From Leucobacter massiliensis (GTDB taxonomy: Bacteria > Actinomycetota > Actinomycetes > Actinomycetales > Microbacteriaceae): a stretch of 64,000 bases of DNA. The DNA lies in contig NZ_MWZD01000012.1 of the NCBI RefSeq assembly GCF_002982315.1, forward strand, positions 1 through 64,000, in the 5' to 3' direction. This document shows, in pieces, positions 37,384 through 50,116 of this stretch (positions are counted from its first letter, which is position 1; every line of letters starts with the position of its first letter). The notes beneath the pieces are model-generated. The model saw nothing but the letters and a program-made list of their open reading frames with translations, was not told where the DNA came from and did no database searches. The translations under genes were made by a program, and so were the position numbers.

Positions 37384-38349
37384 TCACTTGCCCTTCTTCT
37401 TGGCGCGCTTCTTGCCGATCGGCTGCTGACGCTGCCCCTGCGGCGCCGCGGGCTGCCGCGCCGACGGGTCCTGGCCCAGCGCCTTGGCGCGCTTCTCGTC
37501 GTCGGTCATCTTACCCTTGGCCTTCAGGCGCTCCTGGCGCTGACGCCAGGCCTGGCTTCCGGGCGTGGGCATGTTCCGGATCACGATGCCCTGCTGCCCC
37601 ATGGTCCAGAGGTTCGAGCTGAACCAGTAGATGTTCAGCGCGAGCGGGAAGGCGACGCCCGAGAAGAGGAAGGCGAAGGGGATGATGTAGAGCAGGATGC
37701 GCTGCTGACGGTACATCGGGGAGGCCTTCGTCTCGTCCGAGACGTTCTTCGACATGATCTGCAGCTGGGTGAAGAACTGCGAGGCGATCATGAGGACCAT
37801 GATCGCTCCGAGCAGTGCCACGACCATCCAGTTGCCGTTCTCCCACCCCTGGGTGAAGGTCATCTTCAGCGGCGCTCCGAAGATGCTCGCGGCGTTGAAG
37901 CTCTGCGTCATCTCGTCGTCCATGAAACCGATGCCGGTGCGGTTCTCGGCGGCGTGCCGCAGCACGTAGAACAGCGAGAAGAAGATCGGCATCTGGATGA
38001 GGATCGGGAGGCACGAGGCGAAGGGGTTGGTGCCGTGCTTCTTGTACAGGGCCATGGTCTCGCGGCTCATGGCCTCACGCGAGAACTGATCCTTCTTGCC
38101 CTTGTACTTGTCCTGGATCTTCTTCATCTCGGGGGCGAGATCCATCATGCGGCGCTGCGACTTGATCTGGCGCAACGTCACCGGGATCAGCGCGGATCGG
38201 ACGACGACGACCAGGCCGATGATCGACAGCACCCAGGTCACGCCGGATGCGGGATCCATGCCGATGGCGGTGAAGAGCCAGTGCCAGGCCCACAGCACGA
38301 GCTCGACGAGCCAGCGCAGCGGCCAGAGTATGGTTTCGAAGAAGTCCAC
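37384..38349 (-). CDS. yidC: Membrane protein insertase YidC
   Basis: The 321-aa Oxa1/YidC protein has a first membrane helix (about 15-35), a cytoplasmic hairpin (LAPEMKKIQDKYKGKKDQFS), then further helices with CLPILIQMPIFFSLFYVLR. A long Lys/Arg/Gln-rich tail ends KKRAKKKGK. It inserts and folds inner-membrane proteins with or without SecYEG. I use the GTG at 38349, preceded by AAAGG, 4 nt after the yidD stop; longer in-frame readings run into yidD. Confidence 0.94.
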   Translation of the reverse strand: MDFFETILWPLRWLVELVLWAWHWLFTAIGMDPASGVTWVLSIIGLVVVVRSALIPVTLRQIKSQRRMMDLAPEMKKIQDKYKGKKDQFSREAMSRETMALYKKHGTNPFASCLPILIQMPIFFSLFYVLRHAAENRTGIGFMDDEMTQSFNAASIFGAPLKMTFTQGWENGNWMVVALLGAIMVLMIASQFFTQLQIMSKNVSDETKASPMYRQQRILLYIIPFAFLFSGVAFPLALNIYWFSSNLWTMGQQGIVIRNMPTPGSQAWRQRQERLKAKGKMTDDEKRAKALGQDPSARQPAAPQGQRQQPIGKKRAKKKGK

Positions 38350-38353
38350 CGGG

Positions 38354-38659
38354 TTAGGCCTTTCGCTCAGTGGGGCGGACGAAGCCGCGGGGATTGGTCT
38401 CGAAGTTCTGATGACGCGGCGCCGGCACATCGTCGATCCCACCGGGGGTGAAGGGATTGCACCGGAGCAGTCTCCAGGCGGTGAGGACGGTGCCCACGAC
38501 GAAGCCGCGCAGCTGGTACGCCTCCACAGCGTACCGGGAACACGATGGATGATACCTGCACACCTGGCCGTAGAGCGGTGAGATCAGGCGCCGGTACAGG
38601 AGCATCACGGCGATCGCCGCGTTGCGGGGGAGGAGCCAGCACTCGAGCAGCACGCTCAT
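38354..38659 (-). CDS. yidD: Membrane protein insertion efficiency factor YidD
   Basis: The 101-aa protein has the family core LLYRRLISPLYG followed by CRYHPSCSRYAVEAYQLRG (residues 34-52, conserved cysteines) and RLLRCNPFTPGGIDDVP. An amphipathic N-terminal helix is expected to attach it to the membrane, where it aids YidC-dependent insertion. It overlaps rnpA by 4 bp. Confidence 0.95.
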   Translation of the reverse strand: MSVLLECWLLPRNAAIAVMLLYRRLISPLYGQVCRYHPSCSRYAVEAYQLRGFVVGTVLTAWRLLRCNPFTPGGIDDVPAPRHQNFETNPRGFVRPTERKA

Positions 38660-39018
38660 GATCCCTGCACTCCAGGGGCCAGCTCGCGCTGCACGCGGTC
38701 GATCGCCCGATCCATCTCGCGCTCGAGCTCCCGGAAACTGGCGGTCGCCGCCGCGGGGAGGGCCCGGAACACGACGTCGATCCCGGTGAATCCGTCGCTC
38801 AGCCGGCGCTCCGCGACGGTCTTCATCCTGCGACGGATCAGATTGCGAGTGACGGCGTTGCCCACTGCCTTCGACACGATGAAGCCGAAGCGCGCCGCTT
38901 CGCCTTCCGAACGCACGAGCGCGTGGGTGATGCAGAAGGCACCACCCACGCGCCGGCCGGCGCGCACGACGCGCCGGTAGTCCTCACCCCGGATGACACG
39001 ATGCTGCCGTGCAGGCAT
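38656..39018 (-). CDS. rnpA: Ribonuclease P protein component
   Basis: The 120-aa basic protein has the RNR motif region GNAVTRNLIRRRMK (about 51-64) and an N-terminal strand typical of RnpA. It assists the RNase P RNA in 5' maturation of tRNAs. It lies 23 bp after rpmH, as in nearly all bacteria. I use the ATG at 39018 (MPARQHRV). Confidence 0.94.
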   Translation of the reverse strand: MPARQHRVIRGEDYRRVVRAGRRVGGAFCITHALVRSEGEAARFGFIVSKAVGNAVTRNLIRRRMKTVAERRLSDGFTGIDVVFRALPAAATASFRELEREMDRAIDRVQRELAPGVQGS

Positions 39019-39041
39019 GACCGGGTTCCGGGGACTGGCGA

Positions 39042-39179
39042 CTACGCAGTCAGCTTGGAGCGGCCCTTGCCACGGCGGGCCGCGACGATGGCGCGGCCGG
39101 CGCGGGTGCGCATCCGGGCGCGGAAGCCGTGGACCTTCGCGCGGCGGCGGTTGTTGGGCTGGAACGTACGCTTGCTCAT
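39042..39179 (-). CDS. rpmH: 50S ribosomal protein L34
   Basis: The 45-aa protein reads [19 protein letters not shown] at its start and ends GRSKLTA, which is L34 in full. It is very basic and belongs to the large ribosomal subunit. It is the first gene of the rpmH-rnpA-yidD-yidC-khpB-rsmG-parAB series and diverges from dnaA. Confidence 0.97.
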   Translation of the reverse strand: MSKRTFQPNNRRRAKVHGFRARMRTRAGRAIVAARRGKGRSKLTA

Positions 39180-39431
39180 GACAGACTCCGTGACTTATGG
39201 AATAGATCCCCGGGCTTCGATCGCTTCGAGGAAGTCGGATTCTGGGCGAGCGGGCGCGGCCGCCGGAGGAGCGAAGCCCTCCGCGCCGCACGCGCAAGCA
39301 CGACGCACTGTTCGCACGGGCCGCCCATACAAGGTACTTACTCTACGCGAGGAGAACTGCTCCGTCAAAGCGAAGCCTCGGTCGTCGAGCATTCACCCAG
39401 GAGCGCGGCGCTCCAGACGCCGGGACTTGCC

Positions 39432-39528
39432 TGTGGAGAAAACTGTGACTAACGTGGGCGCAGGCCGTCTGCCGGTTCCGCGCCTCTCGCGGAATATCAG
39501 CGATCTCTCCGATTCTCCCTGTGGATAA
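39432..39528. promoter_or_regulatory. DnaA boxes in the rpmH-dnaA intergenic region
   Basis: The 403-bp divergent gap 39180-39582 holds no gene. It contains a perfect box TGTGGATAA (39520-39528) 55 bp before the dnaA start and a one-mismatch box TGTGGAGAA (39432-39440). Both probably serve dnaA autoregulation; the rpmH promoter should lie nearer 39200-39350, but I see no clear consensus. Confidence 0.7.
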
Positions 39529-39582
39529 CTCTGGGTATAACGGCCGCCTCCTGAAACCTACGATTCCGAGCCGGGTGCACGC

Positions 39583-41061
39583 GTGACTGATGACGAACTG
39601 CTGGACGTCTGGGCCAGTGTGACCCGCGCGGTGATGGCGGACCCCTCGGTGGGCCCGGCGAACGGCGCGCAGGTGGCTCTCGCGATGCCCCGGGGGATCG
39701 CGGCGGGCACCCTGTATCTCGCGGTCCCCTACGAGTTCACGCTGAAGCTCCTGGAGAGCCGCCTGCGGCCGGCCATCATGGCCGCCATCTCGGCGATCCC
39801 CGAGGCGGAGGAGATCGAGAACTTCGTGGTCATCGTCGACGAAGAGGCTCACCCCTCTCTCGACGCCGACCCGGTCGCGGATGAGCGGGACTCCGGCGCG
39901 CACGCCTCCGAGGGGATGCCCTCGGGATCGGGTGGGGCGCACTCCGCGGGATCCGCTCACATGGCGCGGTCCGACACGCCGCGTCCGGTGGATGAGCCGC
40001 GCCGGCGCCACGGTGCCGACGCCCCGGTCGACAGCAGGCTGAACGACAAGTACCGCTTCGACAGTTTCGTCATCGGACAGTCCAACCGCTTCGCCCACGC
40101 CGCAGCGGTCGCCGTGGCGGAGGCGCCTGCCCGCGCCTATAACCCGCTGTTCATCTACGGCGACTCCGGGCTGGGAAAGACGCACCTGCTCCACGCGATC
40201 GGCCACTACGCGCGCGAGCTCTTCCCCGAGGTCCGCGTCCGCTACGTGAGCTCCGAGGACTTCACCAACGACTTCATCAACTCGATCGCGAACAACCAGG
40301 GCGCTGCGTTCCACGCTCGCTATCGCAGCGTCGACATCCTGCTCGTCGACGACATCCAGTTCCTGGAGGACAAGGTCGAGACGCAGGAGGCCTTCTTCCA
40401 TACCTTTAACACCCTTCACGACCACAACAAGCAGGTGGTCATCACGAGCGATGTGCAGCCGAAGCAGCTGCGCGGCTTCGAGGAGCGGATGCTCTCCCGC
40501 TTCGAGTGGGGGCTGCTCACCGATATCCAGGCCCCGGATCTCGAGACACGCATCGCGATCCTGCGCAAGAAGGCGCAGCGTGAGAATCTCGAGATCGACC
40601 ACAGCATCCTCGAGTTCATCGCGAGCAAGTTCTCCTCGAACATCCGCGAGCTGGAGGGGACGCTCATCCGCGTGACCGCCTACGCGAGCCTCAATCAGCA
40701 GCGCATCGACATGCCCCTCGTGCACACGGTGCTCAAGGATCTCATCACGCTGGACGCCGACAATGAAGTGCAGCCCTCCGACATCATCAGTCGCACCGCG
40801 GAGTACTTCGATCTGTCCGTCGACGATCTCTACGGGCCCACCCGTGCCCAGCAGATCGCGACTGCGCGCCAGATCGCCATGTATCTCTGCCGCGAGCTGA
40901 CCCCGCTTTCGCTGCCCAAGATCGGTCAGCTCTTCGGGGGCCGCGATCACACGACCGTGATGTACGCCCACAAGAAGATCTCGCAGCTCATTGCCGAGCG
41001 ACGCTCGATCTACAACCAGGTGCAGGAGCTCACCACCCGGATCAAGCAGGGGTCTCGCTGA
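39583..41061 (+). CDS. dnaA: Chromosomal replication initiator protein DnaA
   Basis: The 492-aa AAA+ initiator has domain I (about 1-85), a Gly/Ser/Ala-rich linker (about 95-150) and domain III with Walker A GDSGLGKTHLL near 191 and Walker B LLVDDIQFL near 250. Domain IV carries the DnaA signature GGRDHTTVMYAHKKI near 447. It binds DnaA boxes and opens oriC. The start is GTG at 39583, giving MTDDELLDVW. Boxes lie both upstream and downstream of the gene. Confidence 0.98.
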   Translation: MTDDELLDVWASVTRAVMADPSVGPANGAQVALAMPRGIAAGTLYLAVPYEFTLKLLESRLRPAIMAAISAIPEAEEIENFVVIVDEEAHPSLDADPVADERDSGAHASEGMPSGSGGAHSAGSAHMARSDTPRPVDEPRRRHGADAPVDSRLNDKYRFDSFVIGQSNRFAHAAAVAVAEAPARAYNPLFIYGDSGLGKTHLLHAIGHYARELFPEVRVRYVSSEDFTNDFINSIANNQGAAFHARYRSVDILLVDDIQFLEDKVETQEAFFHTFNTLHDHNKQVVITSDVQPKQLRGFEERMLSRFEWGLLTDIQAPDLETRIAILRKKAQRENLEIDHSILEFIASKFSSNIRELEGTLIRVTAYASLNQQRIDMPLVHTVLKDLITLDADNEVQPSDIISRTAEYFDLSVDDLYGPTRAQQIATARQIAMYLCRELTPLSLPKIGQLFGGRDHTTVMYAHKKISQLIAERRSIYNQVQELTTRIKQGSR

Positions 41062-41464
41062 TCCGTGGCCCCGCGCTCAGGGGGAGGTTTTCCACAGATC
41101 GCGCCCTCCCTGTGGATGGATGGGGAGAACCCGGGCATTTCTGTGGAGGGATGACGCCCGCCTGTGGAATCGGCTCGCGGCCCGGATTACCGCGTCATCC
41201 CGCGGATCCCGGCTTCGCGGACCTCGCCAACAACTCACACGCGTGTAGTTCTTTAGGAAACACTGGGCGCATGAGAGTTATCCACAGTATCCACAGCTGT
41301 TAACACTGTTAACACCTCAATCTGTTTTCAGGGCACTCGATCACGCACTCCGAAAGCAGCGGCCCGGTGAGCGACGGCAGCCCCGGATGCTGCGCCCCGG
41401 CGAGTGTGCAAAGATTGTGATCCGAAGATCAGGCGCGCGCAGGTGTGCGTGGGAGGGACCTCAG
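41062..41464. other. oriC, origin of chromosomal replication (dnaA-dnaN intergenic region)
   Basis: This 403-bp gene-free region between dnaA and dnaN holds many DnaA boxes. TTATCCACA (41278-41286) is perfect and is followed head-to-tail by GTATCCACA (41287-41295). Others are TTTTCCACA (41088-41096), TGTGGATGG (41111-41119) and weaker ones at 41142 and 41163. An AT-richer segment with tandem repeats follows (41298-41345), a candidate unwinding element. Location between dnaA and dnaN is the actinobacterial norm. The dnaN promoter must also lie here. Confidence 0.88.
41298..41315. repeat. Tandem 9-mer TGTTAACAC x2 in oriC
   Basis: Two exact copies of TGTTAACAC lie head-to-tail directly after the two tandem DnaA boxes, at the edge of the AT-richer part of oriC. 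They may be part of the unwinding element or a binding site for an origin regulator. Confidence 0.8.
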
Positions 41465-42607
41465 ATGCGATTCACCGTCAACCGAGACGTGTTCAGCGAA
41501 GCCGTGTCGTTCGCCGTGAAGCTCCTCCCTCAGCGCCCCACCCAGCCGCTGCTGAGCGGAGCGCTCATCGAAGCCGAGGGCGAGCAGCTCACGGTCTCCT
41601 CCTTCGACTACGAGGTCTCCGCGCGCACCAGCGTGTCGGCGGTGATCAGCGAGGCCGGCCGTGCCCTGGTATCGGGGAGGCTGCTCAGCGAGATCGCGCA
41701 GCGTCTGCCTCACGCCGATGTGGAGGTGACGCTGCTGGAGAGCCGTGTGGAGGTGCGCTGCGGCTCCGCGTCCTTCAGCCTTCCCGCGATGCCGGTGGAG
41801 GAGTATCCGCAGATCCCCCGAGTGGACTTGGTCTCGGGTGCCGTTCCCGCCGATCTCTTCGCGGACGCGATCGCTCAGGTCTCTCTCGCCGCTTCGAAGG
41901 ACGACGTCACCCCGGTGATCACGGGCGTGCAGTTCGAGGTCAACGAGAACTCGCTCACGCTCACCGCGACGGACCGCTACCGCGTGGCGACCCGGAGCAT
42001 CGACTGGGAGGGCACGGGCGAGCAAGCGCATCTCACGGCGCTCGTCCCCTCGAAGATCGTCACCGAGGTGGGCAAGAACTTCTCCGGCGACGGACAGGTG
42101 CAGGTGTCCGTGATCAAGGACGCGGAGCGCGAGCTGATCGCATTCACCGGGGGAGCGAAGACCGTGACCTCGCTGCTGATCAAGGGCAACTACCCGCCGG
42201 TCGGCAGGCTCTTCCCGGAGCGGGTCGACAACTACGCCGTCGTCAACACGGGCGAGCTGGTCGAGGCGGTGGGCCGCGTTGGTCTCGTCCTCGAACGTGA
42301 AGCTGCGCTCCGTTTCTCCTTCGTGGAGGGCTCGGTGACCCTGGAGGCCGCGGGCACCGAGTCGGCGCACGCTGTGGAGACCGTCGACGCCCACCTGGTG
42401 GGGGACGACATGGTCGTGTCGTTGAAGCCACAGTTCCTGCTCGATGGCCTGCGTTCGACGCACGCGGAGTTCGCCCGCATCGCCTTCACCCGGACCGATA
42501 ACCCGGGGAAGCCGGGTCCGGTGCTCATCACCAGCCAGCGCAGCAAGGATGAGGCCGACGAGGAGAGCTTCCGCTACCTCTTGCAGCCGAATCTCCTGCT
42601 GCGGTAG
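41465..42607 (+). CDS. dnaN: DNA polymerase III beta subunit (sliding clamp)
   Basis: The 380-aa clamp has three repeated beta-clamp domains: MRFTVNRDVF at the start, ALIEAEGEQLTVSSFDYEVS, and the middle domain with VTPVITGVQFEVNENSLTLTATD. It ends in a short LQPNLLLR tail. It tethers polymerase to DNA. The ATG at 41465 has GGAGGGA upstream; 26 extra in-frame residues from 41387 are not clamp-like. Confidence 0.97.
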   Translation: MRFTVNRDVFSEAVSFAVKLLPQRPTQPLLSGALIEAEGEQLTVSSFDYEVSARTSVSAVISEAGRALVSGRLLSEIAQRLPHADVEVTLLESRVEVRCGSASFSLPAMPVEEYPQIPRVDLVSGAVPADLFADAIAQVSLAASKDDVTPVITGVQFEVNENSLTLTATDRYRVATRSIDWEGTGEQAHLTALVPSKIVTEVGKNFSGDGQVQVSVIKDAERELIAFTGGAKTVTSLLIKGNYPPVGRLFPERVDNYAVVNTGELVEAVGRVGLVLEREAALRFSFVEGSVTLEAAGTESAHAVETVDAHLVGDDMVVSLKPQFLLDGLRSTHAEFARIAFTRTDNPGKPGPVLITSQRSKDEADEESFRYLLQPNLLLR

Positions 42608-42619
42608 GGGGAGAACGCG

Positions 42620-43957
42620 GTGCGGGTCGCCCATCTCTCGCTCGCCGATTTCCGCAACTATGCGACAGCGGAGCTCGAGCTCGCCGCCGGCCCGAATCTC
42701 CTCATCGGCCGCAACGGCCAGGGGAAGACCAACCTCGTCGAGGCCATCGGGTACTTTGCGACTCTCCGTTCGCATCGGGTGACGGGCGACGGCCCCTTGA
42801 TCCGCGCGGGGGCCGAGGCGGCCGTGGCAAGAATGCGGGTGGCCTCGCAGGACCGTGAGGTCGTGCTCGAACTGCAGTTGAATCGCGAGCGGGCGAACCG
42901 GGCTCAGGTGAACCGGCACGGGGTCCGGCCGCGGGAGGTGACGCGCTGGTTCACGGCCGTGGGATTCTTCCCGGAGGATCTTGCGATCGTTCGTGGAGAG
43001 CCTTCAGGACGCCGTCGGTTCCTCGATGACGCACTCGTGGCGCGTCATCCGGTCGCTGCGGGCGCGCTGGGGGATTACGAGCGTGTCCTGCGGCAGCGCA
43101 CCTCACTGTTGAAATCCGCCCGTCACGGATCCGGTGCTCTCGAATCGACCCTCCAGATCTGGGATGACCAGCTGGTCGAATTCGGCACGCAGATCATGCT
43201 GGCGCGGCGCGCGCTCGTCAGCGATCTCGCCGAGCCGCTTCGACGGAGCTATGCGCGTCTGGTCGAACAGGATCACCGGCCCACTCTGCGATTGGCTGAA
43301 TCCGTCAGCGCCACGCTCGACGCGGCCGTTTCACGTGAAACGCCGATGGAATCCTCCGCGAGGGAGGCTGTTTCACGTGAAACGCTCGCGGAGGACTTCC
43401 GTGCCGCGCTTGCGCGTGTGCGTGCCCGAGAGATCGAACGAGGTGTGACACTGGTCGGACCGCATCGGGACGAGCTCGTGCTCTCGCTGAACGAGCTCCC
43501 CGTCAAGGGCTACGCGAGTCACGGGGAATCCTGGTCCTTTGCGCTCTCGCTGAAGATCGCACTCGCAACGATCCTCCGAGAAGGGTCTGCCGCCGGTGAT
43601 CCCGTCATCATCCTCGATGACGTCTTCGCGGAGCTGGACGAGCGTCGCCGAGAACGTCTCATGTCGGCGGTGAGTGATTTCGAGCAGGTGATCGTGACGG
43701 CGGCCGTGGAGGACGACGTGCCGGGCGGTGGCGTGCGCTGGCGCCGGGTGGGGATCGAGGCCGGGACGGTCCTCGACGCGGAGAGGCCGGGCATCGGCGC
43801 GGGCGTGGGGGCGTCCGGAGTCCCCGCGGAGGCGGACCATGACGATGCGCAGAGCCGGGACGAGCGGAGCTCTGCGGAGCCACGGTCGGGAGAGAGCGAA
43901 GCTGCTCACGGGTCCGGGCTCGGGGGAGCGGACGAGCATGGCGGTGGCTCAGGGTGA
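42620..43957 (+). CDS. recF: DNA replication and repair protein RecF
   Basis: The 445-aa SMC-like ATPase has Walker A GRNGQGKTNLVEAI (about residues 30-43), the RRFLDDAL block, signature-like SLKIALATIL and Walker B VIILDDVFAELDERRRERL. It helps load RecA at gaps with RecO/RecR. The GTG start has GGGGAGA upstream. It is longer than the usual 370-400 aa because of a Gly/Ser/Glu-rich tail of about 55 residues. Two perfect parS sites lie inside the gene and each encodes VSRET, so the protein tolerates a repeat at about 237-254. Confidence 0.94.
   Translation: MRVAHLSLADFRNYATAELELAAGPNLLIGRNGQGKTNLVEAIGYFATLRSHRVTGDGPLIRAGAEAAVARMRVASQDREVVLELQLNRERANRAQVNRHGVRPREVTRWFTAVGFFPEDLAIVRGEPSGRRRFLDDALVARHPVAAGALGDYERVLRQRTSLLKSARHGSGALESTLQIWDDQLVEFGTQIMLARRALVSDLAEPLRRSYARLVEQDHRPTLRLAESVSATLDAAVSRETPMESSAREAVSRETLAEDFRAALARVRAREIERGVTLVGPHRDELVLSLNELPVKGYASHGESWSFALSLKIALATILREGSAAGDPVIILDDVFAELDERRRERLMSAVSDFEQVIVTAAVEDDVPGGGVRWRRVGIEAGTVLDAERPGIGAGVGASGVPAEADHDDAQSRDERSSAEPRSGESEAAHGSGLGGADEHGGGSG
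43328..43341. other. parS site 2, perfect, inside recF
   Basis: The sequence GTTTCACGTGAAAC is complete. It lies 42 bp from a second identical copy and about 2 kb right of oriC. Confidence 0.95.
43370..43383. other. parS site 3, perfect, inside recF
   Basis: This second intragenic copy of GTTTCACGTGAAAC is in the same reading frame as the first, since 42 bp is 14 codons. Both are read as V-S-R-E-T. Confidence 0.95.
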
Positions 43958-44448
43958 GCGTGCGACCCGAGGAGGGTTTCGCCACCGAGGCCTATCTCCG
44001 CGCGAAGTCCGTGTGGAGAGGTGCCCCCCTGCGTCGCAGGCGCCGGGCCAGCGTCGATCCGGACCTTCCTGGTGCGCGGCCATTCGGAGGAGGGCGTGAC
44101 CCACGTGCGCTCGGCGACGTGCTCACTGCCGTCTCCGTCGATATGGGATGGAGCGTGGAGCTGGAGCAGGCCAGGGTGATCGCCGAGTGGCCCCAGTTCG
44201 CGGGAAGCGCCACGGCTGAGCACACCACTGTCCTGGGCATCAGCAACGGCATCCTCCAGGTGCAGTGCGATTCGACGAGCTGGGCCACGGAGCTGCGCCG
44301 GCTTCGGGCGGAGATGCTCACCCGGCTGCTGCGGGAGTATCCGGATGCCGAGGTGCGCGACCTCCGTTTCCTTGCGCCCGGCGCGCCGAGCTGGCGGCAC
44401 GGGCCGCGCACCGTGCGGGGGAGGGGACCGCGAGACACCTACGGATGA
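43954..44448 (+). CDS. dciA: DUF721 family protein, DciA-type helicase operator
   Basis: The 164-aa protein has the DUF721 core in its second half: WSVELEQARVIAEWPQFAGS, TTVLGISNGILQVQCDSTSWATELRRL and a helix ending LLREYPDAEVRDLRFL. The N-terminal part is basic and variable. DUF721 proteins related to DciA interact with and help load DnaB where DnaC/DnaI are missing. The overlap with recF and the neighbouring replication genes support that role; the DnaB partner is encoded at 23.95 kb. Confidence 0.82.
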   Translation: MSVRPEEGFATEAYLRAKSVWRGAPLRRRRRASVDPDLPGARPFGGGRDPRALGDVLTAVSVDMGWSVELEQARVIAEWPQFAGSATAEHTTVLGISNGILQVQCDSTSWATELRRLRAEMLTRLLREYPDAEVRDLRFLAPGAPSWRHGPRTVRGRGPRDTYG

Positions 44449-44626
44449 CGCCGGCGCGATCAGCCTTCATGGCGGGCCCTTCGGCCGCCCCGGTATGCAG
44501 GGAGACATCCCGCGAGGGGGCGTCCCCCTGCCGGAATCGTGCGTGAGCGGCCCGCAATCGGCCTTTCGGCGGCTGAACCTTGATAAGCTGGTGTGCGGAC
44601 GTGTCCGGCGTGGAGAAACGCTCTGA

Positions 44627-49206
<4,580 letters not shown>

Positions 49207-49214
<8 letters not shown>

Positions 49215-49614
49215 CACTGTCGCCGACAAGCTGGCAAAGAAGACCCGCAAGAAGGCACCCGCGAAGCAGGTCCGGCTGAAGCTCGTATACATCGACTTCT
49301 GGTCGTCGGTGAAGTTCTCCTTCCTCGTGTCGATCTGCCTGGCGATCGTCGGCGTGGTCTCCACGATCCTCATCTACACGGTGCTCACCCAGACGGGAGT
49401 CTTCGCGCAGGTCGACACGCTGTTCCGCGACATCGTCGGAGACGACAACAGCCTGATGAAGATCATCGGCTTCCCGCAGGTGCTGGGCTTCGCCGTCGTG
49501 GTGGGGATCCTCAACACGATCGTGGGAACGGCGCTCGGTGCCGTGGCCTCGCTGGTGTACAACCTGCTGGTGCGCGTCGTCGGCGGGTTCCAGCTCGGCT
49601 TCACGAGCAACTGA
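49207..49614 (+). CDS. DUF3566 family membrane protein
   Basis: The 135-aa protein has a Lys-rich start ([11 protein letters not shown]) and two membrane helices (about 34-62 and 91-120) separated by an extracellular loop. Actinobacteria carry a DUF3566 gene directly after gyrA (Rv0007 in Mycobacterium), usually longer with a disordered N-terminus; this one is a short form. Its function is not established. It overlaps the gyrA end by 8 bp. Confidence 0.85.
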
Positions 49615-49667
49615 TCGCCCCCGGGCCTGCGGCGCGCCCGCCGCGGCCCGGGCAACTCGCCCGGCTT

Positions 49668-49695
49668 CCGGGGAGGATTTCGGTTTCCTCCCCGG
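49668..49695 (+). terminator. Hairpin after the gyrB-gyrA-DUF3566 operon
   Basis: The 10-bp perfect stem CCGGGGAGGA/TCCTCCCCGG has an 8-nt loop and lies 53 bp after the DUF3566 stop. It has no U-run. A TAGAGT box (49702-49707) 15 nt before tRNA-Ile probably starts the tRNA transcript. Confidence 0.6.
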
Positions 49696-49721
49696 ATCGG
49701 GTAGAGTCGTTGATTGGTCAA

Positions 49722-49795
49722 GGGGCTATAGCTCAGGCGGTTAGAGCGCTTCACTGATAATGAAGAGGTCCCAGGTTCAAGTCCTGGTAGCCCCA
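49722..49795 (+). tRNA. tRNA-Ile (anticodon GAT)
   Basis: The 74-nt cloverleaf has acceptor GGGGCTA/TAGCCCC, D-arm GCTCAGGCGGTTAGAGC, anticodon GAT at 49756-49758 and T-loop GGTTCAAGTCC. Only CC of CCA is encoded, so the tail must be completed by the nucleotidyltransferase. A tRNA-Ile/tRNA-Ala pair after gyrA is the actinobacterial norm. Confidence 0.97.
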
Positions 49796-49821
49796 CCGAA
49801 TGCCGCTTCACGCGGCGTTCT

Positions 49822-49894
49822 GGGTCCTTAGCTCAGTTGGTAGAGCGCCTGCTTTGCAAGCAGGATGTCGGGAGTTCGATTCTCCCAGGATCCA
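49822..49894 (+). tRNA. tRNA-Ala (anticodon TGC)
   Basis: The 73-nt cloverleaf has acceptor GGGTCCT/AGGATCC (one G-U), D-arm GCTCAGTTGGTAGAGC, anticodon TGC at 49855-49857 and T-loop GTTCGATTC. The CCA end is encoded (49895-49897). It is 26 bp after tRNA-Ile and followed at once by a terminator. Confidence 0.97.
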
Positions 49895-49899
49895 CCACG

Positions 49900-49924
49900 A
49901 AAGCCCCGCGAGAGCGGGGCTTTT
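49900..49924 (+). terminator. Rho-independent terminator after the tRNAs
   Basis: AAAGCCCCGC and GCGGGGCTTT pair around a GAGA loop, ending in TTTT. It is the most canonical terminator in the window. The following 190 bp up to the next gene show nothing further. Confidence 0.92.
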
Positions 49925-50116
49925 CTCGTCTCCGGGGCCGGCGGTTGCGCGGCGCTGAGCTCCACGCGGGCGCCGCAGGCCGCGAGCGCGATGCCGTCGG
50001 GGGTGCGCGGCAGGGTGCGCGGCTCGGGGGAAGCCCGGCCGGCCGATCGAATCCGACCGGGATAGTCGGGTGTGTGGTGGGATCGAGGGGCAGGCTGGGT
50101 GTCGAAGGGAGTGGCC

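Noticed and set aside
49822-49894. tRNA-Ala as an attachment site of an integrated element
   Set aside because: No integrase or repeat of the tRNA 3' end was found downstream within the window.
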